Source: Phragmites australis
Lineage: Eukaryota; Streptophyta; Magnoliopsida; Poales; Poaceae
DNA: 64,000 nt
Direction: 5' to 3'
Assembly: GCF_958298935.1 (NCBI RefSeq)
Contig: NC_084938.1
Span: forward strand, 28,129,501 to 28,193,500
The position numbers and the translations under genes are program-made. Below the pieces are notes generated by a model, which was not told the DNA's origin, ran no database searches, and was given only the letters and a program-made list of their open reading frames with translations. Shown here in pieces: positions 34,862-47,200 of the stretch; within the stretch, counting starts at the first letter, position 1, and each line of letters begins with the position of its first letter.

Positions 34862-36871
34862 ATGAGGTATTGCTGTTTTTTTCTCTCATCACATCACATG
34901 TCTCATGATTGAATACTTGAATTAAAATGCCTTCTTTTTAATTGTCTCGTGGATTATCATGTTGTAGTTTGGTCCTTTAGGAGATCGCTTGTTGTTTAGG
35001 AAGTTGAGATCCCCCCCCCCCCCTTTCCAGTAGTAAAAGTCATGAGATCGAGTTAAGGGTTATATGCAATTTCGGAGCCTTGTATGAATATGCTTTTTAT
35101 TGGATATAAATGATTAATTTACCCGGGGCTTTTTCCTTATTACGTGTGAGAAGGGACCCAATGGTTTTAGACCTTGGCCTAGTGAAGTACTCCCATGTGA
35201 GGTAGGGTTAAAATTGTTTGCTAATGTCATGGCTAACTATCTCTCGGGTTACATTACATCATCTAGAATTTACCCTCTTAGAATAGATAATTGGATGCTA
35301 GATCATGCTAGAAGACAGTTGCAACACTGGACTAGAATATATGGCCCATCACTTGTTATGCATTATGTGTGCTGAACTAATTTAATCTGTTGCAGTAAGT
35401 TGCAATCCGAGGTTCTCAAGGAGGCCATCTCCCAGGTTGTTGGGGATTCCAAGGAGAAGAACAGGAAGTTCACCGAGACCGTTGAGCTTCAGATTGGTCT
35501 GAAGAACTATGACCCGCAGAAAGACAAGCGTTTCAGCGGCTCTGTTAAGCTGCCCCATATCCCCCGACCCAAGATGAAGGTGTGCATGCTTGGTGATGCC
35601 CAGCACGTTGGAGAGGTGAGGATATGTCATCTGGCGCTTCATGTACTTCAAAATTTACTTGTTTATGCTGGACATGCTTACAGTAGTTATGTTTAACAGA
35701 AACATAGCAGTGTTTTGCATTGTTGAACTCTGACTGTGAATCACGATACTCGATAGCAAAACTTATTGTGTGCTGTCTCCAATTCTGTTACATTTGAATA
35801 TGTACTTTTAATTTGCTTAACTATATAGAATTTTGAATTTTGCTCTTATAATATATTATTGTTCTTTATCCTGTCAAGGCAAGTGTTCCATACTAAATGT
35901 TTTACTACGTGTGCAGGCCGAGAAGATTGGGCTTGACTACATGGATGTCGAGGCTCTTAAGAAAATGAACAAGAACAAGAAGCTTGTGAAGAGGCTTGCA
36001 AAGAAGTATCATGCTTTCTTAGCATCAGAGGCCATCATCAAGCAGATCCCCCGTCTCCTTGGTCCTGGTCTCAACAAGGCAGGCAAGTGATCTAATTTCT
36101 AACATTATTGTTTCTATTCCTGTATTGCTGTTTTGCATACCAAGCAATTGTAGTGTTGATACATATTTCTGTATGCGGCTTTGCATTAAAAGCATTCCTT
36201 AAAAAATGTTAGGTAACCTTCTCTGAAATCAAGATAATCAAATTATTACATGCTTTTTGCAAGGCCATCTTCTGTCATTGTGTTAAGAGTAATTTGTTTT
36301 CCATGGTATCTGTATTTGCCTTTCCAAACACTCTAGCACAGGCCTAAGGCTAAAGTGCTGATTGTCGATTGACTCTGAGAGCCGTGCAGCGTGCATCACT
36401 GTTTATCTTCGATTGTATTTGGTTTTGCCAAGTATGGTCTGCTTTGACTGCTCTGCTAAAGTGCTAATTGAATCATATTGACATCACTTCAGGCAAGTTC
36501 CCTACACTGGTTAGTCACCAGGAATCGCTTGAATCCAAGGTCAATGAGACAAAAGCTACAGTCAAGTTCCAGCTGAAGAAGGTTCTTTGCATGGGTGTTG
36601 CTGTGGGTAACTTGTCAATGGAGGAGAAGCAGATACAGCAAAACATCCAAATGAGCGTCAACTTCCTCGTGTCCCTTCTGAAAAAGAACTGGCAGAATGT
36701 GAGTAATTTTCTGGTCCTCATTGCATCTGTAGCCTAATTCCTGTGTTTATGTCTAATGAAATTTCTAGAACATAAGCCAAGGGCCAGATTATAACATGAT
36801 GTGATTTTGTTTTGCAGGTGAGGTGCCTGTACATCAAGAGCACCATGGGGAAACCGTACCGGGTGTTCTAA
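34862..36871 (+). CDS. RPL10A: Large-subunit ribosomal protein uL1 (RPL10A)
   Basis: L1-stalk protein of the 60S ribosomal subunit. Five exons join in phase: 34862-34866, 35396-35615, 35917-36082, 36493-36698, 36818-36871 (TAA), encoding 216 residues, the standard length. The N-terminus [13 protein letters not shown], the internal [17 protein letters not shown] and the C-terminus [10 protein letters not shown] are typical. Exon 1 contains only the ATG and two further bases, a common layout in plant ribosomal protein genes. Intron 3 (36083-36492) starts with GCAAGT rather than GT: only the join AAGGCAG|GCAAGTTCC keeps AGKFPTLV in frame, so it is a GC-AG intron. No disabling change was seen. 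Confidence 0.97.
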
Positions 36872-37780
36872 GTTGCTGCGCTCCTTGTGAAGTTGATAAG
36901 ATACTGGCCTCTTGGACCGAGCTTGTCTTAAACTTTAGATCTGTTGCACTGATATCAGTTTTGTGATTGTCCAAGCGAATATCAAAGAAGTATTTGGTTC
37001 TTTATCTAGTGCTTTATTTAATAGAACTTGTGGATGAATGTTCTTCGGATTATGCAATCACAATATGTTATGATTATCTTTTTTTGTCCATGTGTCAACT
37101 GCTGCTTCACCTGTAATCGAGGCAATGGTTATACTGAATGTTGTAGCTCGTTGGTTGTGAGCTTCTCTTGATGGCGTATGCATGTATTTCGTCTGAAAAC
37201 TGTCGATCAGTTCTCAACTCGTTAGATTTGGCTTCAGAGGATCGATAGATTTTTGTTTAATTTGATGCATTGTTTGTAGTACCCTGTTCATATGTGTAAG
37301 AAGGTACGTCGGAGGACAAACGGTGTCGTTTCAACTGGCATAATTAAGCAATCACAATCCAGAATAGTTATGAGCAATGACGTCCTGAAATCTCAGTAAA
37401 AACACTAGAAAAGAAATCTGTTCCCAAACGTGCCATCCCAGAATTGATGTCTGATGATCAGGATGAAATTACAGGTTTAGCCGGTATTATAATGCTGTGA
37501 CGATACATGGCCTTACCATCCTTTAAAGTTGATTTCATAGTCCTCCAAAAGAAGAAGATGATTTCACGAAACTATACCTCAAAGTTAATTTACAAACCGA
37601 AGTTATACACATCAAGTATATTTGCAAGAATAAAGGGGCAGGGTTATAAACACTGACATAACAATACTCACTGGACACAAAAATTCCATTTTGCACAAGC
37701 TAGGGGAGAACACTTCCACTATAATCATAACTAGAAAGGTACAAACATACAGCCTGATTGGTCTAAAGAAACCAAAGAAG
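36872..37780. other. Convergent 3' flanks of RPL10A and the EF-hand gene
   Basis: 3' UTR of RPL10A, then spacer and the 3' UTR of the minus-strand gene. No gene or repeat was recognised. Confidence 0.5.
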
Positions 37781-39805
37781 CTAAGGGACGATGAAGGGGA
37801 TGGCAGTTGACAAGAATCCATCATATGTGAGCGTTGCTGAGCCGGTGTAGCGGGTATCCTTCTCCTTGAATTTTTCCGTTAAACACTAAATAAAACAAAA
37901 ATGGAACAAATATTTATCAGTAACAACTTGAAACCTTTGCTTCGCTCCATAGGCTGTAGTATAGAAGAAAACAAGCATACCTTCACAATCATCCCGCATC
38001 TGCAAAACAGAAAATATATCAAGTCAGGATCCATTTTCCAAAAGAGGGAATGAGAAACGAGTAATAGCAAGATACTTTCTCGTGACAAATATACTTACTC
38101 CACAAAGTTGTCAAAGTCTAGAGCACCATTGCAGGATACACCATTGTTGTAGTTCGCTATAAGAAGCTCAATAACAGAAGGTGGAACAGCATATCCAATG
38201 CTGCGGAGCGCTTCTGTCAACTCACGGGAGTCGATTTTTCCACTCCGATCCCTATCATATCTGTCGAAAATGCCCTAGATTGTACCATGAAGAAAAATAA
38301 ATAAGCAGATCCACTAATTTTAAGTTAAGGCTAGATGATAGTGCAAAATAAAAAGATCATGGCACCGATGCTATTTTACCCTTTTTGACATCTTTCGTCA
38401 TTACATATGATTGGAATGCCAGCTGTTCCTAACAGAGAAACATGGTATCCACTGGCATTGTTGTTTTCTTGATAAGAAATCAATTTCGATTATTCATAAG
38501 ATTCCTCTATAAGAAAGACAAATTGATGGTCTGTGGTACTATATGTATATAAATTAAAGTTATTGTGAGCGATGTAGATCTAAAGACAATGTTAAGCATC
38601 ACAAATTGGAGTACTTCCACAATGAGAATCTAGCAACTGTGCATTGTGTTTGTAAATTGATGTACAAAAATCTCCAATTACTCACCCGCCATTGCCTAAG
38701 GCAATTCCAGAGCGACACAAAGTCTGCTGGCCCTGCAACATGGAAGCAGCAAGAAATCAGTAACTTGTGTACACAATTTCGATTTCCGACAACCAAAATG
38801 GCAGAGCTGCTTTGAAGAAAATAAACACAGCAAAGCTCCTGAAGAAAGAGAACAGATTAACGCTAACTCGCGAGGGCACAGAATGAAACAAACCAGAAGC
38901 TTTACATAAAAGAGAAGCAAGTCCCATTTGTCCCTAAAATAGGAAGGAACGGTAAAGTAACTCCCACGATGTACAGTAATAACTGCCCTTTTTCTCAGCA
39001 TCGCCTGAATAATCATATTATCTGAAGAAGCAACAATACAAGCATCTAGTGCAGTACCATTTCAGGTTTCAGCACATACTAGGATCAACCTGCTATCAAA
39101 TATTCACATTGCTCCGTGAAATGATCGATTGAAATGGAACAACTGAAAAAATTTCGTGGTAGCAATGACACTCCTGTAACTCCCGGCCATACTTAGCTAT
39201 CCAATTCGATGAACACAGCTCAACATCTACCAATCAGAAGGGGAAAAAAGCAACCTTTTTTCCAGACAGTCGATTCACTAGAACAACCAAGAAAGATTGG
39301 TGGCACTGTTGGGAATGAATCTATCACTATCCTCGGAGCATCACAAATCGCAGAGCCAAATATAATAAATCCTTGAAGCAGGAAGGGATTGAGGAGTATG
39401 CTTACCCATCCGTGACGGCGAAGAGGTTGCGGGGTTAATGAATAGGAACATGAGGAGGCGGACTGTGCGGATGCTGAACCGGTGATAGGCCGAGGAGAGC
39501 GCGCCCTGCAGCTCGTGCTCGTCGATGGCGCCGCTGCCGTCTCGGTCGGCGGCCCGGAACGCGCGCTCCACGTCCGGGTGCGTCCCCGGCGGGAACGCGA
39601 CGCCGCCGAAGCCGAAGCCGAATCCCCCAGCCGTCTGCAGCGGCGGCGGGTAGGAGGGCGGGTACCCGCCTTGGCCGTGGCCGTAGGAAGAGGAGGGAGG
39701 CGCGGGCGGCGCAGAGGGAGGAGGCGCCTGGCCGTAGCCGCCGCCGCCGCCGCCGCCGTAGCCCTGTGTGTCGTAGCCGTGGCCGTAGCGGTTGTAGCCA
39801 GCCAT
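37781..39805 (-). CDS. Penta-EF-hand calcium-binding protein (CML48-like)
   Basis: Calcium sensor of the ALG-2/PDCD6-like PEF family. Five exons join in phase: 39805-39406, 38732-38686, 38274-38099, 37999-37981, 37885-37781 (TAG), giving 248 residues. Residues 1-70 are rich in Gly, Tyr and Pro, with a seven-Gly run. The EF1 loop DRDGSGAIDEHE is at residues 87-98 and the EF3 loop DRDRSGKIDSRE at 156-167; both keep all coordinating positions. SLWNCLRQWR and KFKEKDTRYTGSATLTY match plant CML48 from memory better than CML49/50. The linker INPATSSPSRMGP is somewhat longer than usual. The 19-bp exon 4 is short but needed for phase. It shares a roughly 580-bp upstream region with the pseudogene at 40386. 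Confidence 0.92.
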
Positions 39806-40385
39806 CGGAGGGAGGTGGGGTGCTTTGTGTTGGTGGCCGGTGAGGTGGTCAGCAGGGGCGCGTGGGGTGTGATGCCGGTCGGAAGCGGCGCGGGGTGACG
39901 CTAAAATACTCTGCAATTCCCAGCGACACGACGCGTGAGCGACCAGGCTAAGCAACCGCTTGTCCTGGCAAGGCCACGACGCGACCTCCACCGCCGGGCA
40001 GGAGACAGATAGCCCACGCTAAGCTTTCCCGCGGCCGCCGCCGACCGCTTCTCGATCGGCCCCGCCACGCGTTTGACTTGAAAGCCCGCTGTTTTTTCCT
40101 ACGCTATCCACGTCTCCGCCCGGAAACCAAATCCTGAAGCGGACGACGGGGGCTGAACACTGAAGGATCAAGCATGGGCCTCGCCGTCGTCGTGCAAGCC
40201 GGCGACCTAGAGAACGGCCGGCAGTTCGGCGGCGACGTTGCTGCTGCTGCTGCGCACGCCGCGCTGAGAGAGGACTAGGTCGGCCCACATGTCAGCTAGC
40301 AGAAGCCACCCTGGTCGTTATTCCATTTCCAGACCGTGGTGCCCGTGACTCGTCCGACCACCCACTCCACAAACCAATCGCTTCC

Positions 40386-42417
40386 ATGGCTCCCGCGGCG
40401 GCGCTCCCCCGGCCAGCGTTCCTCCTCTCCCGCTGCGCAGCCCCTGGCCATAGTGTGCGTGCAAGGACCACTCTTGTCAGGGCCCAGCCGGACACCGCTG
40501 CCCCCGAGCCGGTGGAGTTCGCGCCGCCGCCGGAGCCCAAGCGGTTAGAGGTCAAGCCCGGCCAGGAAGGCAGCGTGATCGGAGCCTCGCTCGGGGTCAT
40601 TCCGCCTCGGCATCGGCATCTTCGTCCTATGGTACGCGCCGGCACGCCTCTCTGTAATTTCTCCTCCTCAATGCCTACGGCCTCCTCGCTCCTCAACCAA
40701 TCACTGGTTGTTACTAGTAGCACAAGACAAGGCACTTGTTATCAAATCAAATTAAGGATGTGTTTGCAACTCCTCCAACCAGGAAACGAGTTTCGAGTCT
40801 CGCATGCACTTTACTAGTGGGAAAATTGGTAGCTCTGCTCTGAAAAAGGGGTGTATTTTTCTTCTCTATGAAGTATGGAGCGTTAAACTAGTGAAATCTA
40901 CCTTGTTCCGAACTTCCGATGTATACTGTATACCTCACTATAAGACTCCGGTTTGATGCGAGTTGGAAACTTTTGGATCCAACAATGAGTACTCTTTTTC
41001 GAAACGTTCTTTAATATACTGGTCTGTATCATTTCAATCTGTAGGTATTCGGCATCATTTGTTTCTCCAGCCGAGGTACCATCAGATTTACAAGGTGAAT
41101 TTCTTTACAGCAAGTATTAAGTTTTCATTTTACAGCCGAGGTATGATTAAGTTTTCAATTTTTTTTCCCTGACCATATCATGAAAAGAAAAGGCCAAGAA
41201 TCATATAATAAGGTGCAGCGAGCAGAATATAAGTAGTTCTATAAACTTTACTTGTTCAGTACCAGTCTAGATCTGTAGATTGAATAGAACGCAACATCAT
41301 ACGAATGTCTCTTATTTTAGCTTGGAAGGTGAAGGAGACATCAAAGATAGAGCAGTGCACTCGACCAGAAAAAACTGTTGAGGTATACGAATTTGAGGGG
41401 TATGGCCTTTCTTTCTATTGTTGGTATCAATCCGTAAGATTTTCTGATGAATACATGCAGCTGTCCATTTTGTTGAAAGGTGAATATCCCGAGTATTCTG
41501 CATCTGCATTTTGCACCTGTCATTCTTCATACACATGAACAATTTTGCTGTTTATGTTCGTCATGTAAAATTTGCAGGTCAGGGAGATGGTATCTGTCTT
41601 GGACCTAGATGTTTTATATTACCCCTGTCCTTAAAACGGCCCAACCTTCCGTCCGAAAGTTTTAGAGATGGGTGGAAAGAAACAGTTCCCTTACATGGTA
41701 TGCAAGCCATCGTAGACAATTTCCGATTTTCCTTGGTGTGTTAGGTCATATACTCATATTCAATATCTACCCCGTCAGCTCTACATATCTTTGAAATACT
41801 GAAATGTGATGTCTGAACTATATTTGATAAACAAGCGTGGTCATAGATTCACCATTGTGTGACATTAATTGTTTCCAGACTTTTGAATCCCCGGCAAAAT
41901 GGGTTTTTGCCGTATTGATGTAATGCGCCGTATTTCCTTCATTGAGGGAAATAGGGTTGTTCTTCTTACCTTTCCAAAAAAAAGAAAAAGAAAAAAAAGA
42001 TGCGGTTATGCAATGAAAGCGAAATCAGTTCAGTTCTTATCTTCATCTAAGGTACTCGTATATTACAGGTGGATCCAAACACAGGGGTCGCCATGTATGA
42101 ATCAGACGAAATCATAAAATACCTGGCCAGCAAATATGGTGTGTATTCGACATATCTCCCTCCCCATTTGCGTTAGAAGCTCTTCCTGTTAGCTTCCTTA
42201 ACTTGTGGTTGTTTCTCAGGTGATGGAACTGTTCCAATTATGCCATCACTTGGTCTGTTAACAGTAAGTAACTAATTACCCAATAACCAGTATGTGATAT
42301 ATATTACTGGCTTCGCAGGTGCCTTACCTCGAAGATCCTAACACCGGAGTCAAGATGTTTGAAAGCGCTGAAATCATAGAGTACTTGAAGACAACATATT
42401 CTCTTTATTCCAGTTAA
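40386..42417 (+). pseudogene. Decayed plastid-type protein with two GST_N/thioredoxin-fold domains
   Basis: Exon remnants, in order: 40386-40631, 41321-41423, 41578-41697, 42069-42138, 42220-42263, 42319-42417. They match an At5g03880-like protein (recalled) with two glutathione S-transferase N-terminal domains. The first exon starts MAPAAALPRPAF, probably a transit peptide, but loses frame after GASLGVI: about two bases are missing before CGCCTCGGC. The first CPFC site has decayed to WPFF-like codons plus an insertion. In exon 3 CPKNGP has become CP-stop. Exons for the second domain's redox site are missing: GDGTVPIMPSLGLLT is followed after 55 bp by VPYLEDPNTGVKMFESAEIIEYL. With a frameshift, a nonsense codon and deleted exons it cannot make the normal protein. 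Confidence 0.85.
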
Positions 42418-42908
42418 ATGTTCATAGAGTGCCTGCCACATCTCAAATGTTGATACGCAACCGTGTGTTGACCATGTAAATTCTGTTCTTTTCAAGAAAA
42501 TAAAAGAAAAGAAGCAGAGAACCTCAAATTCTGTATGATGCACAACCGGTTTCATCTATGCGGTTTTGAAGTTGTTGCAAATCCGGTTGCTCATTTTAGT
42601 GGTGAGTGAGGTTGCTTTCCAAGAAACAGTGAAGCTGAGAAGGGAGAGGGCAAATAGATCATGCACACGTGAACGAATTGTTCCCTTTTATCTCGGATCT
42701 TGAAATCATCCGTTCCATTAGCGATTGACCATCTCTCTCGAGCTCCGAGAGAGGCAAATCAAACCGTTGATTCACAAATCAAGAGTGAGTGATCCCCTTC
42801 ACCAAAGCCATCCAGATTGGATGAGGTCGCCTTCACCAAAACCTCGCCTGCAGCTCCGAACCAAACCACCTCACTCACGCCGCACGCAACGGCACCGAAT
42901 CGCAAGCC
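42418..42908. other. Spacer before the LEA_2 gene
   Basis: Presumed promoter of the LEA_2 gene. No TATA box is convincing. A long frame over 42725-43513 is a shadow of the LEA_2 coding region. Confidence 0.45.
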
Positions 42909-43481
42909 ATGGACGGGGCGTCGTCCCCGCCGTCGCGCCGCCGGTGGAGCTGGGGCTCGGCGCTCACTGGCGCGGCCACGACGGCGGCGGCGGCGGCCGT
43001 TGTGCTGTGCAGGCCGCGGGACCCGAGCTTCGAGCTCATCTCCATCAGCCTGTCCACCTTCCACTTCCGGCTGCCGGCGGCGCTGGACATCGGGCTCACC
43101 CTCACCGTGCACGCCACCAACCCCAACGTCGTGCCCGTGCGATACGGCGCCTCCACCGTCTCCATCCTCTACGGCGGCGCGCACCTCGGCACGGCCCGCC
43201 TCGACGCCGGCGAGCAGCCGGCCACCTCCTGCCGCCTGCTCCACCTCCCCGCCCGCCTCGACGGCGTCGAGCTCGCGAGCCACGCGCGCTCCGTCCTCGC
43301 AGACGCCACGCGCCGCCACATGGAGCTGGATGCGGCAGTCGAGATCGCCGGCGAAGCGGCCGTGCTCCTCTGGTCCCGCCGCTTCTCCGTCCGCATCGAC
43401 AGCCACATCGTCGTCGACCCCGTCTTCCTGGAGGTCATCGAACAGGACAACCGCTCGGAGATGCAGCTCTACCTCACCTGA
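42909..43481 (+). CDS. LEA_2-domain (LEA14/NHL-like) membrane protein, intronless
   Basis: A single open frame of 190 codons, with GC-rich third positions typical of grass genes. The N-terminus is basic (SRRRWSW), followed by a hydrophobic Ala-rich segment at about residues 17-34, a likely signal anchor. From about residue 45 onward comes a LEA_2 domain: LTLTVHATNPNVVPVRYG and ILYGGAHLGTARL show the family's N-P-N and aliphatic beta pattern. Such proteins belong to the NDR1/HIN1-like and LEA-2 group, often linked to stress or membranes; the exact role is unknown. The start is the first ATG of the frame. Overlapping frames on both strands reflect high GC. Confidence 0.85.
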   Translation: MDGASSPPSRRRWSWGSALTGAATTAAAAAVVLCRPRDPSFELISISLSTFHFRLPAALDIGLTLTVHATNPNVVPVRYGASTVSILYGGAHLGTARLDAGEQPATSCRLLHLPARLDGVELASHARSVLADATRRHMELDAAVEIAGEAAVLLWSRRFSVRIDSHIVVDPVFLEVIEQDNRSEMQLYLT

Positions 43482-44218
43482 ATGTGATCTCTAAATCCTG
43501 CTCTTTATGCTAGAGCTTTTTCAAAAGATTCACTTTTTATTTCTCTATATGCTCTAACTAACTTTTTAAATCTTGCTTTTTAAATTTTACTCACTTATAT
43601 TTTATTAGTATCATACAAATAACAAATATTTGCAACAGTTATATTTCTGACAACTAAATTTTATATAGGTTCGAATTTAAATTGAATTAAAAAAAGAATA
43701 TCATATAAAATAATAAAATACATATAAATAGAGAATTACAAAGGAATTTACTTTTTCACAATATAACTTAGGGTTAAAAATAATCTTAGAAATTAATCTA
43801 TCACAAAAGAAAATGTTGGTGAAATTTTGTAGATTTTTAGGAATTTATTTGAGATCCATGTACAATCGAAAGGTTAATTTTGTTTGCGCAATGGAGAGTG
43901 GGATGGCTAGTTAATTGGAGATGCTCTTAAACCCTATCTTCTTCTTTTTTGTGCAACGCTCAAAACGCTATCACTTATTGGCACAATGCAATGCAATGCA
44001 ACTTTCAAAATTCCAAAGCAATGTTTCATGCCATTCAAATGAGTATCACAGAACAAAATGCTACAGATTATGTAATGGGAACAGAAATGGACCGGGGTAA
44101 GCCAAGGCAGCTCACACCCCACAATTAACCTAGCACAACAAGGACACCATTACCGGCTAATAAGATTACACTGCACACAGGGATGTGATTATGTATCACA
44201 ACAGCGGCTTCCGTGGTC
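43482..44218. other. AT-rich spacer between LEA_2 and kinesin genes
   Basis: 3' flanks of two convergent genes. The end attggagatgctctta (43914-43929) looks like a MITE terminus (reverse: TAAGAGCATCTCCAAT), but no partner end was confirmed. Confidence 0.5.
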
Positions 44219-47200
44219 TCAGTTGAGTGTCGCGAGCGGCGAGCGAGGGATGAGCGACGGCCTGGGCTCTTTGCTCGATTCGTAAGGGTGGTTCTCGCGG
44301 AACTCGTTCATCAGGGACTCCATGGGCATCGCCCGCAGCGACTCGATGGCGCCTTTGCTCGGAACCTCAGGCTCAGACCTTGCCGGGGTTTCACCGGTGG
44401 GCTCGTAATCCTGCAAGAACACCAATTGTTGGGAAGTTCAGACAAGAGAGATGGGAATTGTCAATGATGTTTCGCTTGATTTCCATCTAACCTTGTAACT
44501 GCTTTGGAAAGCCTTGTCAGCGTGCGTGTTGATGCCGGCAGCCTGGCCGGAATGGTTCTCTTGCAGCTGCTGCAGCTCAGCAAAGTGAGCCTCAACCGTT
44601 GACACCACCATTGAACTCGAATTACGTGCCTCATCCAGTAGATCTGCACCAAGTTTGACATGTTACGAGGTCTAGATCAGGGAAGGAACTCTATGATTGT
44701 GAGTAAGATAAACAGATTGAGTGCCAAGAAAGTACTGTCGATGTCCTGGGTTATGTCCTTGCTGCTAATGGATGCATGTTCTTCAGCCACAGCTAGAGAT
44801 GATGCAATCTCCGCTTCATGTTGCTCATTGTTCTCAATTCCGGTCCTGAAAAGTCCACGACAACCAATCAACATTAAAGGCTAATCAATACATGGTTTTG
44901 GAGAAGTACTTGCTCGGGTATTGCTACTGCCCCTAGATGGCATGTGCCGCTTCCATGGTTATCTGATAGCATGCAATTTTTTTTATTAAGAAGGTTGTTC
45001 TTCGATTATGCGCTGGCATGCAAATTGTGACCATCGTAGTCATCAATTTATTGGTTTGTGGTATCAAGAAGTTTGAAGATAAACAGAAATAATCTACTTG
45101 CCTGACGAGTGCTTCAACTTCAGCTACTTGTTGTCTGCTGAGATCATTAACAGCAGCATGTGACTTCTTCCATTGCTGAACAGCGGAGTCAACAGTGCAT
45201 GTGCTGGATAAGTCAAATGCAAATGAACGTTAGAGAAACCCAACTTCAACGATGAGCGAAATAGTTCCATGCGTGTTCAGGCATACCACTCCTGCAACAT
45301 GGTTTCCATGCGACAGTGCTTAGCTGCAGAGAAGCTGGAGCCAACTTTGCAGTCATTCTCCGCCTGCTCGGCAAATATTTCCCACTTCCTCTTAGCGTCC
45401 TTTGTGACAAACTCCATGGTGGATGTGTGCTCATCCAAAAATGCCTTGTTTCCACGGGCAGCATCACCCAGAGAGTTTAATTTAACACCCACCTGCAGGA
45501 AAGGGTATGTCAGGCTTCTATACCAACATAGTGATGCTATATGGTGGTCATGAACCAAATGAATGGACGCACCAGCTCCCTTTGTCGAGTAACATGTTTA
45601 GACACCAAACTGCTAATGTCCGCCAGAAGCTTCTGTTCCTCCAATTTTGATTGTTCCTGCACCAGGTGGTGGTGTTAGATATACACCAACCAAATTTTGC
45701 CAGTGAGAGAAAATAAGGGTAGATAGCTCACCTCATAAGCCTTCTGAAAATCTTCAAGGCTTTTCATTTGTGCTTCATGAGTATTGTTTGAGTGGCTATG
45801 CAACTTGGAGGTTTCCTCAACGTACTTGTCAAAGAGCCCAATAATGAAGTTAGACATCTCTCTCGCCCTGTCCAAGCTAATTCGGAAACTCTACAGAACA
45901 GCAAGAACAAATTACAACTAAGAGATTATCATAGTTAAAATGCTGAAAAACTGCAGTGTAAATCATCAGTGATTGCAACTGACCTCCCTTAATTCTTGAG
46001 TGAAGTGTGTCATTTCACTTCGGTGGGTGGTTAACAAATTCTGGATGTCAATAAATATATTTTGTGCCTCCCCCTCAACACAAGATAGTAGCTGTGAGCA
46101 AGGATATTGCCATGAGAACAGCTGAAGCAAAGGGTACGAGCAAATACTAGAGAGCAATGCATTTTGTTTAAACTAAACAAGCAAACAAATTACTTACCTG
46201 ATCAAGACTGCAACAGCTTGCAGCGGACAGGGATGATATATCCTCAAGTGTGGCATTTGCGTTTGCTTTATGTAAGAGCACAACATTTTGGAAGGCTTCC
46301 ATATGTGACATGTATAATGATTTGGAAGCCAAAATCTTCTTTTTCAGCTCCGAGGTGGCCTTCAAAAGTTCAGAAGAAAAAATAGGTAACATATATCATA
46401 GAGTCCTGCAGCGAGGTAATTCCTATGCGAAAATAGGCATGCCAATTTATGGATCAATATTATGTACCTTATCGTGGGAATCAACACAAGATTGGCATAG
46501 GTCCTCCACAGACTTTAGGTGCTTATTTTGTTGGTCTACGGATGCATTGAGAGTATTGGAGAGAATATCCAACTTCGAAGCAAGGTCAGTTTGAAATGAG
46601 TTTACCACTGACCTATTTGTGGCACTTAGCTTCTCTCCCTTAGCTGTTTCATCATGTTCAAAATCCAGTTAATAGAAATGACAATGGTAATAAAGAGACA
46701 CAGAAATAGTCCAAAATGCTTACCAATTTTTGAATAGAGTGAAGCATTATCACGACTAAATTTCTCCAGGTCTGATCTCAGAACACAAGCTTGATGTGCT
46801 AGGGCATTTTCTGGCAGAAAAGAATGAGTTAAAACACTGTTAAAACTAACCAAATAAATGGTTTTCTGGAATGGAAAATGTAATATAAAATGTACCTGCT
46901 TTTTTCTGCTCTGAAATTATGAAATCTTTCTCTTTCATATTATATTGGGCCTGTTTCAGATCTTCTTTCGTCATCGAGAGCAGGTTGCTTGTGTGGTCCA
47001 GACATTTCTATCACAGCACAAAGCCATAAGCCTTATGGTTTAAATAACCATAATGTATCAAGAATTAGGAAAACACTACTCACCTCTGTGACTTCCAGCT
47101 TTTTGCTCATATCAGCAGAATGTTGAAGCTCCGAATTGTACTTTTGTTGCAGATCACTAATTAGCTGAAACCAAAGCAAAAGGATTGGTTTTATGAACCG

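Noticed and set aside
36081..36090. Reading RPL10A exon 3 to a GT donor (AAGTGATC)
   Set aside because: Joining from that GT to the acceptor at 36492 shifts the frame and meets a stop soon after; the GC donor preserves the universal AGKFPTLV text.
39482..39898. Plus-strand frame of 138 codons opposite the EF-hand gene exon 1
   Set aside because: It mirrors the Gly/Pro-rich EF-hand N-terminus; the minus-strand frame has EF loops and consistent splicing.
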